Positions 16,269 through 25,255 are shown, counted from the first letter of the stretch. The stretch is 53,816 nucleotides of DNA from Chloroflexota bacterium (GCA_029782365.1 JAKOUW010000250.1:1-53816); one strand, 5' to 3'. The notes: generated by a model from the letters alone, not told the origin. Numbers and translations: made by a program.

Positions 16269-18364
16269 GCAATGCGGCCGCACAACCAGCGTCGCCCAAC
16301 CGTGCATTTTCGAATAGCCTGAGCATTTTATTGCGTTCCAACGATGCCGTACTGGCGTTTATATTGGTAGCGATAATCGGCATGATGATCGTGCCGCTCC
16401 CGCCTCTGTTGGTAGACTTGTTAATTGCTCTGAATATGGCGCTTTCAGTTGGCATTATGCTGCTGACAATGTACATTGCCCGCCCAGTCAACTTTTCTGT
16501 TTTTCCAACCATTTTGCTGTTGATCACCCTTTTCCGACTCGGTTTAAATATTTCCATCAGCCGCCTGATCTTACTGCAAGGCAATGCTGGAAAAGTCGTA
16601 GAAACATTCGGGAACCTGGTGGTGGGGGGCAATTATGTTGTGGGCGTGGTGGTATTCTTGATGTTGAACATCATTCAATTTCTGGTGATCACAAACGGCG
16701 CCGGACGTGTAGCTGAAGTAGCAGCACGCTTTACCCTGGACGCCATGCCCGGCAAGCAACTTTCCATCGACGCCGATCTAAATGCAGGAATTATTGATGA
16801 AACCCAGGCTCGCCAGCGTCGTAAAGAAATCGGCGCCGAAGCTGACTTCTACGGTTCAATGGATGGCGCCAGCAAGTTTGTGCGTGGTGATGCGATCGCC
16901 GCCATTGTGGTTATGCTGGTCAATATCATCGGCGGTTTTGTCATTGGGATGCTGCAGCGCCAGCTTTCTGCGATGGATGCCTTGCAGAGTTATGTGCTGT
17001 TGACGATCGGCGCCGGCCTGGCAGTGCAAATCCCTGCTCTCATTCTTTCCACCGCAGCCGGTCTGCTGGTCACGCGCTCCACATCAGAGGGCTCACTGGG
17101 CAGCTCGATGGTTGGCCAGATGGCCAATTTTAATGCACTCATCTTAGGTGCGGTGATCATAAGCGCGATTGCCCTGGTCCCCGGCCTGCCCAAGCTCCCG
17201 TTTTTGCTGATCGGCGGGCTGCTGGGAGTGGGTGGCTTCTTGTACCAAAAGGCCCAGGCCAAGCAGGCTGAGGTTATCGAGACTGCCCCGGCTGCGCTGC
17301 CCGCAGCGACTGAGCCGGAAACGCCGCAGGATATGCTTGAAATGGTAGTCGCTGATCCGCTGGAATTGGAAATCGGATATGCTATCATCCCGTTAGTAGA
17401 TGAAAGCCAACAAGATAATCTGCTTCGGCGTATCATTGGCATCCGCCGCCAGATTATGTCAGAGTTGGGATTGGTTCTGCCAGTCGTACGTGTTCGTGAT
17501 AACTTGCGTCTATCGCCGCAGGCCTATCGCATTAAAATCCGCCGCGAAGAAGTCGCAGATGGCGAGTTGATGGTCGACCGCCACCTGGCCATCCCCGGCT
17601 CGGATAGTGAAGGCCAGCTTCACGGCATCCCAACCACCGAGCCTGCTTTTGGGCTGCCCGCTCTTTGGATCACGGATGCGGAAAAAGGCCGGGCTGAACT
17701 GCTTGGTTATACTGTTGTCAGCCCACTGTCCGTCATCAGCACGCACCTGACGGAGATCGTGCGCACCTACGCAGGCGATATATTAACTCGCCAGATGGTG
17801 CATGAAATGGTCAGCCAACTGCGCGCCAAGACGCCAGCCGCTGTCGAGGGCGTTATACCTGAAATGCTTTCGCTGGGTGACCTGCAGGCTGTTTTGCGCA
17901 ACTTGCTGCGCGAACGTATCCCCATCCGCGATCTGGCAGGCATCATTGAAGTGCTGGCAAACAATGTAGGGATCACTCGCAATCCCAACATACTGGCTGA
18001 GGCCGTGCGCCAGATGATGGCGCGCACAATCTCGAACCAATATCGCGATCAGGATGGTTATTTGCACGTCTTCACGCTTTCCCCCGAACTGGAAGGCCTG
18101 CTGCGCGAATCATTGGTCTCGGCAGATAGCGGTGTAGGATTTCAGATAGACGCAGCAGTTGCCCAAAATATCCTGACCCATACCGGGGAACAGATGGAAA
18201 AACTGGCTCAGACCGGTTATTTCCCCATTTTGCTGTGCGCGCGCGAGATGCGCATGGCATTTCGCAAGCTGGTTGAACAATCACTGCCAAACCTGGTTGT
18301 CCTGGCTTACTCTGAAGTCAGCCCGGGGACCAAAGTCAAATCACATGGGATGGTAACAAGCTGA
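16265..18364 (+). CDS. flhA: Flagellar export protein FlhA
   Basis: 699 residues, the normal length. An N-terminal membrane region of about eight helices (to about residue 330) contains the FHIPEP-type stretch (NFSVFPTILLLITLFRLGLN, then DAMPGKQLSIDADLNAG). A cytoplasmic nonamer-forming domain (about 370-699) docks chaperone-substrate complexes. It overlaps flhB upstream by 4 bases and shares one base with flhF downstream. Confidence 0.97.
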   Translation: MSNAAAQPASPNRAFSNSLSILLRSNDAVLAFILVAIIGMMIVPLPPLLVDLLIALNMALSVGIMLLTMYIARPVNFSVFPTILLLITLFRLGLNISISRLILLQGNAGKVVETFGNLVVGGNYVVGVVVFLMLNIIQFLVITNGAGRVAEVAARFTLDAMPGKQLSIDADLNAGIIDETQARQRRKEIGAEADFYGSMDGASKFVRGDAIAAIVVMLVNIIGGFVIGMLQRQLSAMDALQSYVLLTIGAGLAVQIPALILSTAAGLLVTRSTSEGSLGSSMVGQMANFNALILGAVIISAIALVPGLPKLPFLLIGGLLGVGGFLYQKAQAKQAEVIETAPAALPAATEPETPQDMLEMVVADPLELEIGYAIIPLVDESQQDNLLRRIIGIRRQIMSELGLVLPVVRVRDNLRLSPQAYRIKIRREEVADGELMVDRHLAIPGSDSEGQLHGIPTTEPAFGLPALWITDAEKGRAELLGYTVVSPLSVISTHLTEIVRTYAGDILTRQMVHEMVSQLRAKTPAAVEGVIPEMLSLGDLQAVLRNLLRERIPIRDLAGIIEVLANNVGITRNPNILAEAVRQMMARTISNQYRDQDGYLHVFTLSPELEGLLRESLVSADSGVGFQIDAAVAQNILTHTGEQMEKLAQTGYFPILLCAREMRMAFRKLVEQSLPNLVVLAYSEVSPGTKVKSHGMVTS

Positions 18365-19719
18365 TGGACACCAAGACGTTTCGCGCCCCTAATACTCAAG
18401 CCGCTTTGGAGATGATCCAGGAAGAACTTGGCCCCAGCGCCTTGATCGTTTCTGTGCGCCATGTGCCTCCGGGAAACGCCTGGGAAGTTTGGAAACAAAA
18501 CGAAGTGGAAGTAGTCGCCCTACCTGGCAGTGAACCTTATGAGAAGATGAGCAGCCTGGAAGCGAAAGTTGCCCAGTCCAGCTCTAAAGACGTTCAGCGC
18601 TTGCTCGACCAATTGGCAGAACGATTGGCCCAGGCTTCCACCAGGAAAGGCAGCGTCAGCCCAGCGCTTCAACCCGAAACAGCAACTAAACCGGGTAAAA
18701 GCGAAAATAAAGCCAAAACAATCACCCCGGCAGTGTTCCCGGTTCTCTCCAGTCGTCCGAAAGCAGATCCTACCCAAATTAAAAAAGTAGATGACAGGCC
18801 GCAGCCAACCAGGCCGGTCGAGCCACCCCAAACAGGCCAGGAGCCGAGTAAGATTACCCGCGCGCAATCCATTAAGACTCAGCGACCTGAAGTCAAGCCA
18901 GTTTTCGATACTGGCCTAGCATCTGCAGAGAGCAGCCCGGCAGATTCGCTGCCGCCATCTTTACGGTTAATCTATGACCAATTGAAACGGCAGGGTGTAG
19001 AAAAAAACCTGATCAGCAAGCTGCTTTCAACCTGCGCGTTATCACTCAACCGCGGCGGACTGGGTGAACCGGCTAAGGTTCGTACACATATCCGCCGCCA
19101 GTTGGAAGCACCTATCCGGACGGTAAAAGCTGGCTCAGAGCAAATTATCTGCCTGGTCGGCAGCAGTGGCAGCGGTAAGACCAGCATGTGCGCCAAGCTG
19201 GCTGCCACAGCCAAATCCCAGGGGAAGTCTGTGGTGTGGGTGTGCGCCGATACAATCCACTTTGGCGCGATTGCCCAGGCGCATGCTTATGCAGACAGCC
19301 TGGACATACCGCTGTGCCTGGTGTACACCCCCGCTGAACTGGCTGAGGTCGTCAAAAATGAGACAAAAGCCGACTTAATCTTGGTGGATACAGCTGCTGC
19401 GAATCCGTGCAGCAAAGATGAAATCATTGAATTAGGTGCGTATCTAACAGAATTGCCAGAACGCAGCACGTATCTTTTAGCGCCAGCCACTGCAAAAGAA
19501 AGCGATTTGAATGAAGCCACAGCAGCATTCGGGCCATATTTGTTGAAAGGAATGATCATAACCAAATTGGATGAGACCTCTTTTTTTGGTGCTGTTTATA
19601 ATTTCGCCGCTCACAACCGGTTGCCGCTGGCATACTTCTCAACCGGGAGGCGTGTACTTGAAGATCTAAAACCCGCCAGCGCGGCGGGTTTCGTTGACCT
19701 GTTGATGGGTAAGGATTAA
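18364..19719 (+). CDS. flhF: FlhF-type SRP-family GTPase with altered G motifs
   Basis: 451 residues. The N-terminal B domain (MDTKTFRAPNTQAALEMIQE) is typical of FlhF, followed by a long Lys/Pro-rich linker (about 90-200), an N domain and a G domain from about 255. The P-loop GSSGSGKT (266-273) and TKLDE (400-404) are intact. The motif DTxRxxA reads DTIHFGA (296-302), with His299 in place of Arg, and DTAGR reads DTAAA (342-346). These sites normally drive GTP hydrolysis and dimer formation, so catalysis may be weak or absent. FlhF marks the pole for flagellar assembly. No FlhG follows it. Confidence 0.9.
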   Translation: MDTKTFRAPNTQAALEMIQEELGPSALIVSVRHVPPGNAWEVWKQNEVEVVALPGSEPYEKMSSLEAKVAQSSSKDVQRLLDQLAERLAQASTRKGSVSPALQPETATKPGKSENKAKTITPAVFPVLSSRPKADPTQIKKVDDRPQPTRPVEPPQTGQEPSKITRAQSIKTQRPEVKPVFDTGLASAESSPADSLPPSLRLIYDQLKRQGVEKNLISKLLSTCALSLNRGGLGEPAKVRTHIRRQLEAPIRTVKAGSEQIICLVGSSGSGKTSMCAKLAATAKSQGKSVVWVCADTIHFGAIAQAHAYADSLDIPLCLVYTPAELAEVVKNETKADLILVDTAAANPCSKDEIIELGAYLTELPERSTYLLAPATAKESDLNEATAAFGPYLLKGMIITKLDETSFFGAVYNFAAHNRLPLAYFSTGRRVLEDLKPASAAGFVDLLMGKD

Positions 19720-19723
19720 GGCT

Positions 19724-20140
19724 TTGAACACGACTACCAATAAAATTCAGCCTGCTGCCAATAACTCTGTTGCAGCTCAACCGCAAGGAGAGCCCAGCCC
19801 CAATAAAGCAAAAGCAAAGGGTTCGATCCAGATTCCTATATTGTTGGAGACAATTTTCAGTCTCTCGCGATTGGTTGTTTTGTTTACTGGCCTGGCCACA
19901 ACCATCATCTCATTGTGGGCTGGAGCTGTGTTTTGGATGGCTTTCTTGCGCGGGGCAGCTGCTATGTTCAGCATTGGCATCCTTCTATGGTTAGTTTGCT
20001 GGCAAATCAATCATGACACACTGGAGGCCACCCGCCTGGAATTGATGGCATCCTTAGAACTGGCCAGAAAGAAAGAGGCCGAAGATAAACAGAAGGCCAG
20101 CGAGGGAAATCTTGGGAAATTTCTCGAAACGCATATTTGA
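19724..20140 (+). CDS. Two-TM protein of unknown function between flhF and fliA
   Basis: 138 residues from a TTG start at 19724, 4 bases after the flhF stop with TAAGG upstream; no other start precedes the membrane part. Residues 1-45 are polar. Two close hydrophobic segments (about 44-68 and 72-94) form a hairpin, and a charged, helical C terminus (EATRLELMASLELARKKEAE) follows. I do not recognise a family. It occupies the position where flhG often lies between flhF and fliA, and may replace or tether FlhF function at the membrane. That is inference from position only. Confidence 0.75.
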   Translation: MNTTTNKIQPAANNSVAAQPQGEPSPNKAKAKGSIQIPILLETIFSLSRLVVLFTGLATTIISLWAGAVFWMAFLRGAAAMFSIGILLWLVCWQINHDTLEATRLELMASLELARKKEAEDKQKASEGNLGKFLETHI

Positions 20141-20147
20141 GTAGAGT

Positions 20148-20918
20148 ATGGTTGAAAAGCGCGACGACCTGGAATTACTGACCCATTACGCAGCCACACG
20201 CGACCCTGGCGCGCGGGAAGAGATTATTTTGCGATTTGTACCCCTGGTGCATTTTGTACTGGGCAGATTGGGAATCTCTCAAAGTGTGAGCACAGACTAC
20301 GAAGATGCTGCCAGTCAGGGATTGATCGGTTTGATCGAGGCTGTTGACCGCTTTGATCCCAAGTTTGGCACCCAATTCAGCACCTATGCCACTGTGCGGA
20401 TCAGAGGAAAAGTGTTGGACCACCTGCGTTCTATGGATTGGTTATCCCGCGGCGCACGGCAGCGCTATCACATTTTGCAGGATGCTGTCACCAAATTATG
20501 GAGTTCCTTGGGCCGAGCGCCCACAGATGAAGAACTGGCTGTTCATATTAAGGTAGATATTAACCAGCTTCACCGCACGATGATCGAAGGCAGCCGCATG
20601 ATCGTATCGCTCGATTTGCTTACACAAAGCGCCGATGAGGACGAATCGCTGCATGAGGTGCTGGCTGACCAGGGACAACCGACCCCGGCGGAAGTTTACG
20701 AAGAAGATGAATTGCACACCAGTCTTTTGCACGCCTTAAAAAGCCTCTCCGAGCGCGAGCAATTGATCCTCTCCCTTTATTACTATGAAGAGCTGACATT
20801 CAAGGAAATTGGTATGGTGCTTGATATATCAGAATCTCGCGTCTGCCAACTGCATGGACGGGCAATCATGAATTTACGCGCCTACTTAAAACAAATTTCG
20901 CAAGAAAAATACGCGTGA
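20148..20918 (+). CDS. fliA: Flagellar sigma factor FliA (sigma-28)
   Basis: 256 residues. Region 2 contains DYEDAASQGLIGLIEAVDRF and RIRGKVLDHLRSMDWLSRG, the FliA/SigD/WhiG hallmark. Region 3 follows, and region 4 ends with LTFKEIGMVLDISESRVCQL, the -35-recognising helix-turn-helix. It directs RNA polymerase to late flagellar genes. Two matching promoters are in this window (22878 and 28899), and its antagonist flgM is encoded 2 kb downstream. Confidence 0.97.
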   Translation: MVEKRDDLELLTHYAATRDPGAREEIILRFVPLVHFVLGRLGISQSVSTDYEDAASQGLIGLIEAVDRFDPKFGTQFSTYATVRIRGKVLDHLRSMDWLSRGARQRYHILQDAVTKLWSSLGRAPTDEELAVHIKVDINQLHRTMIEGSRMIVSLDLLTQSADEDESLHEVLADQGQPTPAEVYEEDELHTSLLHALKSLSEREQLILSLYYYEELTFKEIGMVLDISESRVCQLHGRAIMNLRAYLKQISQEKYA

Positions 20919-20941
20919 GTATATAAACCAAGGTAAACGCA

Positions 20942-21364
20942 ATGTCAAAAATTACTCCCTCACTTTTGAATGATACCCTGAACCTGGTGCAGTTGGCGCG
21001 TGAAACTGCCCGCATGCAAGGCCACCAGTCAAAAGCAGATCGGCTGCAGCCAGTGGTGGAGGGTCTGCGCGATATTGTCGCCAATGCCCAGACGAGTGAG
21101 CTGGGCGGCTCGAATGGTGCTGTCAGCCAAAGCGATTTCCAGGTTTTATTAAAAGTCATCCAAAAAGACAATTCGGCCGCTGGACCAGGCAGCGGGGACA
21201 AGGGCTCTTCCCACGCCGAGCGCAGTCAGATCCTGGCAGCCCTGAGCAGCGGCGGTATGACTGATATCGAAATTGCCCGTCAAATGGGCATCACGCGCGA
21301 TGAAGTGCGCACAGTTCTCAGCCTGGAGCAGCGCCGAGCTTATGCGGAGGAGGTGAAGAAATGA
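20942..21364 (+). CDS. HTH protein of unknown function in the flagellar operon
   Basis: 140 residues. Residues 1-60 look helical (SLLNDTLNLVQLARETARMQ), the middle is Gly/Ser-rich and disordered, and the C terminus (about 100-135) is a short helix-turn-helix-like motif, MTDIEIARQMGITRDEVRTV, that resembles DUF2802-type or sigma-region-4-like helices. It sits between fliA and the rod genes and overlaps flgF by 4 bases (ATGA). A regulatory role next to the sigma factor is plausible but unproven. I do not recognise it as FlgJ, FlgB or FlgC. Confidence 0.75.
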   Translation: MSKITPSLLNDTLNLVQLARETARMQGHQSKADRLQPVVEGLRDIVANAQTSELGGSNGAVSQSDFQVLLKVIQKDNSAAGPGSGDKGSSHAERSQILAALSSGGMTDIEIARQMGITRDEVRTVLSLEQRRAYAEEVKK

Positions 21365-22125
21365 TCAAAGGAATTTATGCTGCAGCATCAGCAATGATCG
21401 TCAACATGAACCGCCAGGGTGCCATCGCGCACAATGTCGCCAACCTGGATACCCCCGGCTTCAAAGAGGTATTGGTGCCTTTGGAGGATTTTGAGTATAC
21501 AGGCGTAACCTATCCTCCTGGCCCTTCAGCCGGATTACAGCGCCAAAACTGGATCGGTAGCCTGGGTTTGGGCGTCGAGAGCTTGCCTGAAAAGATAGAC
21601 TTCACCCAGGGCGCTCTGCGTGTCACAGACCAGCCGCTGGATTTTGCAATTCAAGGCGAAGGGTTCTTCCAGGTGCTGACCCCTAACGGCGTCCGTTATA
21701 CGCGCGACGGGCGTTTTGATCGTGATTCGCAAGGTAACCTGGTGACTGTCGATGGCTATTTTGTGCTCGGTAAGAATGGCAACAAGATTAACCTACCCGA
21801 AGGTGGTGTTACGGCGACTGAAGATGGGACGCTCGCGGTGGCTGGTACGGCAGCCGGACAAATCGGGCTGGTTGCCTTTAATAATCCAGAAACAGAGTTG
21901 GTGCGCGACCTGCCCAACGTGTTCGCTGCCGCAGGCGCTCCGACCAGCCAGGCAGTTGGCTCAATTTCGCAAGGAGCGATTGAAATGTCTAACGGCAATA
22001 CTGCCAACCTGATGACACAAATGGTCTCTGTGACTCGCGCTTACGAAGCTGCCCAACGCATGGTCCAGGCGCAAGATGATTTGCTTGGCCGGTCGATAGC
22101 CACCCTGGGTAACTTTAACGCTTAA
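21361..22125 (+). CDS. flgF: Flagellar rod protein, FlgF/FlgG family (FlgF-like)
   Basis: 254 residues. The N-terminal rod motif is present (IAHNVANLDTPGFKE, the ANxNTxGFK type). The middle domain includes DFAIQGEGFFQV and YTRDGRF, and the C-terminal helix is SVTRAYEAAQRMVQAQDD. It is exported by the type III gate and builds the rod. It is the first of two tandem paralogues, as with FlhO/FlhP of Bacillus; assignment as FlgF rests on order and length. Confidence 0.85.
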   Translation: MIKGIYAAASAMIVNMNRQGAIAHNVANLDTPGFKEVLVPLEDFEYTGVTYPPGPSAGLQRQNWIGSLGLGVESLPEKIDFTQGALRVTDQPLDFAIQGEGFFQVLTPNGVRYTRDGRFDRDSQGNLVTVDGYFVLGKNGNKINLPEGGVTATEDGTLAVAGTAAGQIGLVAFNNPETELVRDLPNVFAAAGAPTSQAVGSISQGAIEMSNGNTANLMTQMVSVTRAYEAAQRMVQAQDDLLGRSIATLGNFNA

Positions 22126-22142
22126 AGGAATCGGAGGATAAA

Positions 22143-22880
22143 ATGGGATTTTCACTAAACCAAATCTTAAATATCAGCCGAAGCGGCATGATCGCCCGGC
22201 TTCTGGATCTGGATGTTACCAGCAATAACCTTGCGAACGTGAGCACAACCGGATACAAAAGCAACCGGTCCAATTTTCAGGAACTGCTGGATCAGTATAG
22301 ATACACCGGCACGCAGATTGTCTCCACACAGCGCTCAAATATACAGGGAGCTGTGACCGTTTCTCCCAACGCCTGGGATATCGCCATCCAGGGGGCAGGC
22401 TATTTTGCGATTAAACTGCCGGATGGCCGCACAGCGTATACTCGCGATGGGCATTTCAACCTGGATTCAAACCGCCAGATAGTCGATTCTGCAGGTCACC
22501 CATTGGTCTGGCAGGGAACCATTCCTCAAAACGCAACCGAATTCCACGTCAACCCGGATGGCACGGTGATGGGATTGCAAGGCTCCACATGGAGCCAGAT
22601 CGGCGTGATCCAAATATACCGCTTCCCTAATCCAAACGGACTGCAGAGCCGCGGACAAAATCTATTGCTCGAATCGCCAGTCTCAGGGGCAGCCGTTGCA
22701 GGAGCGCCAGACAGCGCCAATTATGGACGCCTGATCGGCGGCGCATTGGAATCTTCGAATGTCAATGTTGCCAATGAAATGGCCCAATTAATTGAAGTAC
22801 AGCGTTCCTTCACTTTGCAGGTGCGCACCTTGCAGCAGACAGACCAGATGATTTCACAGGCAATTCACATGAGGAGTTAA
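22143..22880 (+). CDS. flgG: Flagellar rod protein, FlgG-like
   Basis: 245 residues with LDVTSNNLANVSTTGYKSNR near the N terminus, DIAIQGAGYFAI and YTRDGHFNLD in the middle, and a C-terminal helix LIEVQRSFTLQVRTLQQTDQ. It is the second member of the tandem rod pair. The ATG follows GGAGG by 5 bases. Its TAA stop is part of the -35 box of the sigma-28 promoter for flgM. No flgB, flgC, flgD or flgE lies in this window, so the early rod and hook genes must be elsewhere. Confidence 0.87.
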   Translation: MGFSLNQILNISRSGMIARLLDLDVTSNNLANVSTTGYKSNRSNFQELLDQYRYTGTQIVSTQRSNIQGAVTVSPNAWDIAIQGAGYFAIKLPDGRTAYTRDGHFNLDSNRQIVDSAGHPLVWQGTIPQNATEFHVNPDGTVMGLQGSTWSQIGVIQIYRFPNPNGLQSRGQNLLLESPVSGAAVAGAPDSANYGRLIGGALESSNVNVANEMAQLIEVQRSFTLQVRTLQQTDQMISQAIHMRS

Positions 22881-22904
22881 AGTTTTCGGTTATACTGCCG
22901 ATAA
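22878..22904 (+). promoter_or_regulatory. Perfect sigma-28 (FliA) promoter for flgM operon
   Basis: TAAAGTTT (22878-22885), an 11-base spacer, and GCCGATAA (22897-22904) match the E. coli FliA consensus at all 16 defined positions and in spacing. The TAA of the -35 box is the flgG stop codon. Transcription should begin near 22911, leaving a leader of about 48 bases before the flgM ATG at 22959. It should drive flgM flgN flgK flgL csrA. Confidence 0.93.
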
Positions 22905-22958
22905 CAGGATAACCATCACACCTATCCAAATGTATTGTCTAGCTCTCTGGAGGCTGAC

Positions 22959-23270
22959 ATGAAAGTAAACAAAAGTCAAGTTGATCAATTAGCCCAACAC
23001 AATGCCGCTGCAGCCGAAAATGCTGCCTCAGTGGATAAGACGCAGCGGACTGCGGAAGAAGCACGTACCGAACGGCTGGCGAACAAAGACAGGGCATCCC
23101 TTTCAGAACGCGCCCGCGAATTAGCCAAGGCGCGCAGTTTATTGGAAGAAACTTCGGAAGTGCGCACGGATAAAGTGGACGCACTGCGCACGCAAATCGA
23201 AACTGGAAATTACCAACCACCGCTGGATCAGATCGCCAGGCAGTTGGCTGTTCGCTTGCGAGAAGATTAG
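22959..23270 (+). CDS. flgM: Anti-sigma-28 factor FlgM
   Basis: 103 residues from the ATG at 22959, which follows GGAGG (22949-22953) by 5 bases; an upstream TTG at 22935 is not favoured. The C-terminal half (VRTDKVDALRTQIETGNYQP, then LDQIARQLAVRL) is the FlgM sigma-binding region. FlgM holds FliA inactive until the hook is complete and is then exported. It is transcribed from its own target promoter, a feedback loop known in other bacteria. Confidence 0.93.
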   Translation: MKVNKSQVDQLAQHNAAAAENAASVDKTQRTAEEARTERLANKDRASLSERARELAKARSLLEETSEVRTDKVDALRTQIETGNYQPPLDQIARQLAVRLRED

Positions 23271-23276
23271 CAATCC

Positions 23277-23291
23277 GCGCCCTGAGGGCGC
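23277..23291 (+). other. Hairpin just upstream of the flgN ribosome-binding site
   Basis: GCGCCC (23277-23282), loop TGA, GGGCGC (23286-23291) form a strong short stem ending three bases before GGAGG (23295-23299). It could modulate flgN translation or protect the message end; there is no U-tract, so it is not a terminator. Confidence 0.5.
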
Positions 23292-23303
23292 ATTGGAGGT
23301 GTG

Positions 23304-23825
23304 ATGATGGTGGAAACTGCACAGGGTTCCTACGAACCGCTCGAGGAAACGCTCGTTCAACAATTCAGGCTTTGCCAGTCGCTGCACAATATCACCAGAG
23401 ATGAACGTCTAGCGCTGACAAAAAATGATGTCTCAGCCTTGGCCAGACTGGCTGAACAAAAAGAGACCTTGCTTGATCGCCTGAGCCAGGTTGAGGAACG
23501 CAGGCGAGTAACGGTGCAAGATGTCGCTCACAAAGCAGGGCTAAATTTAGAGACGCCCACGATAATCGATATCATCAGGATTCTGCCTCCTCAGCAGGCC
23601 AGCCGTGTGGCCAACCTGCGCGAAGGCATTTTGGCCATTTCCCAAGAAATTCGCGACCTAACGGGCGGAAATACCGCCTTGATCAAGCTCGGCCTGGAAC
23701 GTATTGACGCACTGCAGTCCTTCTTGCTTGATCTGTACCGCCCGACGGTCACCTACCAACGTCCCGGGGCGGTGAACCAGAGCAGCCTTCCAGAGCTTTC
23801 TCTGGATGTGGATCATTCACTGTAA
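23304..23825 (+). CDS. flgN: Flagellar export chaperone FlgN
   Basis: About 173 residues; GTG 23301, ATG 23304 and ATG 23307 are all possible starts after GGAGG at 23295-23299. It is a long helical protein (LEETLVQQFRLCQSLHNITRDERLALTKNDV, quoted in part as LEETLVQQF and ERLALTKNDV) with the heptad pattern of FlgN, the chaperone that escorts FlgK and FlgL to the export gate. Its gene lies directly before flgK, as in most flagellated bacteria. Confidence 0.88.
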   Translation: MMVETAQGSYEPLEETLVQQFRLCQSLHNITRDERLALTKNDVSALARLAEQKETLLDRLSQVEERRRVTVQDVAHKAGLNLETPTIIDIIRILPPQQASRVANLREGILAISQEIRDLTGGNTALIKLGLERIDALQSFLLDLYRPTVTYQRPGAVNQSSLPELSLDVDHSL

Positions 23826-23839
23826 AGCAAGGAGGCCTT

Positions 23840-25255
23840 ATGCCAAACCTCTTTTCTGGTATCAACACAGCACTCAGCGCCATCCTGGCCCAACAGCACG
23901 CCATGGAAGTAATCGAACACAATGTTGCCAACGCTAATACCCCGGGTTACCACCGCCAGGAAGTGGTGTTGACTGCCGGGATTCCTTATCCTGCTGCCGG
24001 CATGAGCCGGGGGATTTTGCCAGGTCAGATGGGCACCGGCGTCACAGTTGACCGCATCCGGCGCTTCAACATCGATTACTTCGATGGGCGCTACCGCCGT
24101 GAGTTGGCTGAGAGCAAGCGCTGGTCTGCCCAGAGTGACATTCTGAACCAGGTAGAAGCTACTTTGGCCGAGACATCGGCGGATGGGCTGAGTTCAAAAC
24201 TGGATGCCTTTTGGAACGGTTGGCAGGCTGTAAGCAGCGACCCCACCAACCAGGCATACCGCAGTGATTTGCTGGCTAAGGCTAAATCATTAACCGATGG
24301 TTTCAACTCGCGCGCCCAGGCTTTGATGAATATCCGCAATGATCAGGATCTGGCTGTCAAGCAAAGCGTCGAAGAAATCAACAACCTATCCACCCAAATT
24401 TCAAGATTGAATATCGAGATCGTTTCAGTTAAATCGGTAGGTGACCAGCCAAATGACCTGCTCGACAAACGCGATGTCATGTTAGATCGCCTGGCAGAGC
24501 TGACTGGTGCAGTCAGCAGCATCCAGGATGATGGACAGGCGAATGTATCGATCAATGGGCACGTGCTGGTGGTGGGAGGCTCCACTTCACAGCTTTCAAC
24601 GGTCCCTGTTGCGGCCAACGGCAACCTGGTCAATATTCAATGGAATGATGGCCAGGCCTTTAGCGCCCAGAGTGGTGAACTCGCCGGATTCTTTAATGCA
24701 CGTGATCAAATCATCCCGAGCCAATTGGCCGGCCTTAACGCGCTGGCCACCGGCCTGGCAAACTCTGTCAACGCGGCTCACCAGGCTGGCTATGGTTTAA
24801 ATAATTCCCACATGCTTAATTTCTTCGAGCCGTTCACTTCCACCAATACAGCTCTCGAATTGCGCCTGAGCAGCCAGATGAACGATCCCAATAATATCGC
24901 CGCCGCCACAGCCCTCAATGCGCCAGGCGATGGCAACCAGGCGACAGCTATAGCCAACCTGCGCACTGCCACAGTGATGAACGGGAATACGGTCACCATT
25001 GGGCAGTATTTGAATCGGCAAATCGGCGACCTGGGCCTCGCTGTCAACACAGCCGCCTCGCGAGCCAAAGATCGCGATTTCGTGATCCAATCGCTCAAAA
25101 GCATCAGCGAAGCCACATCAGGCGTTTCTTTGGATGAAGAAGCGGCCAATATGGTGAAAGCCCAGCGATCTTTCCAGGCAGCCTCTCAGCTAATGAATGC
25201 AATGGACAGTATGTTGAACACCGTTATTAACGGATTAGGCGTGGCTGGACGCTAA
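23840..25255 (+). CDS. flgK: Hook-filament junction protein FlgK (HAP1)
   Basis: 471 residues. The N terminus MPNLFSGINTALSAILAQQH and the rod-type motif VIEHNVANANTPGYHRQEVV are typical, as is the C-terminal helix EAANMVKAQRSFQAASQLMN. It is shorter than the 547 residues of Salmonella FlgK, with a reduced middle region, as in Gram-positive types. RBS AAGGAGG precedes the ATG. It joins hook and filament outside the cell. Confidence 0.95.
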   Translation: MPNLFSGINTALSAILAQQHAMEVIEHNVANANTPGYHRQEVVLTAGIPYPAAGMSRGILPGQMGTGVTVDRIRRFNIDYFDGRYRRELAESKRWSAQSDILNQVEATLAETSADGLSSKLDAFWNGWQAVSSDPTNQAYRSDLLAKAKSLTDGFNSRAQALMNIRNDQDLAVKQSVEEINNLSTQISRLNIEIVSVKSVGDQPNDLLDKRDVMLDRLAELTGAVSSIQDDGQANVSINGHVLVVGGSTSQLSTVPVAANGNLVNIQWNDGQAFSAQSGELAGFFNARDQIIPSQLAGLNALATGLANSVNAAHQAGYGLNNSHMLNFFEPFTSTNTALELRLSSQMNDPNNIAAATALNAPGDGNQATAIANLRTATVMNGNTVTIGQYLNRQIGDLGLAVNTAASRAKDRDFVIQSLKSISEATSGVSLDEEAANMVKAQRSFQAASQLMNAMDSMLNTVINGLGVAGR

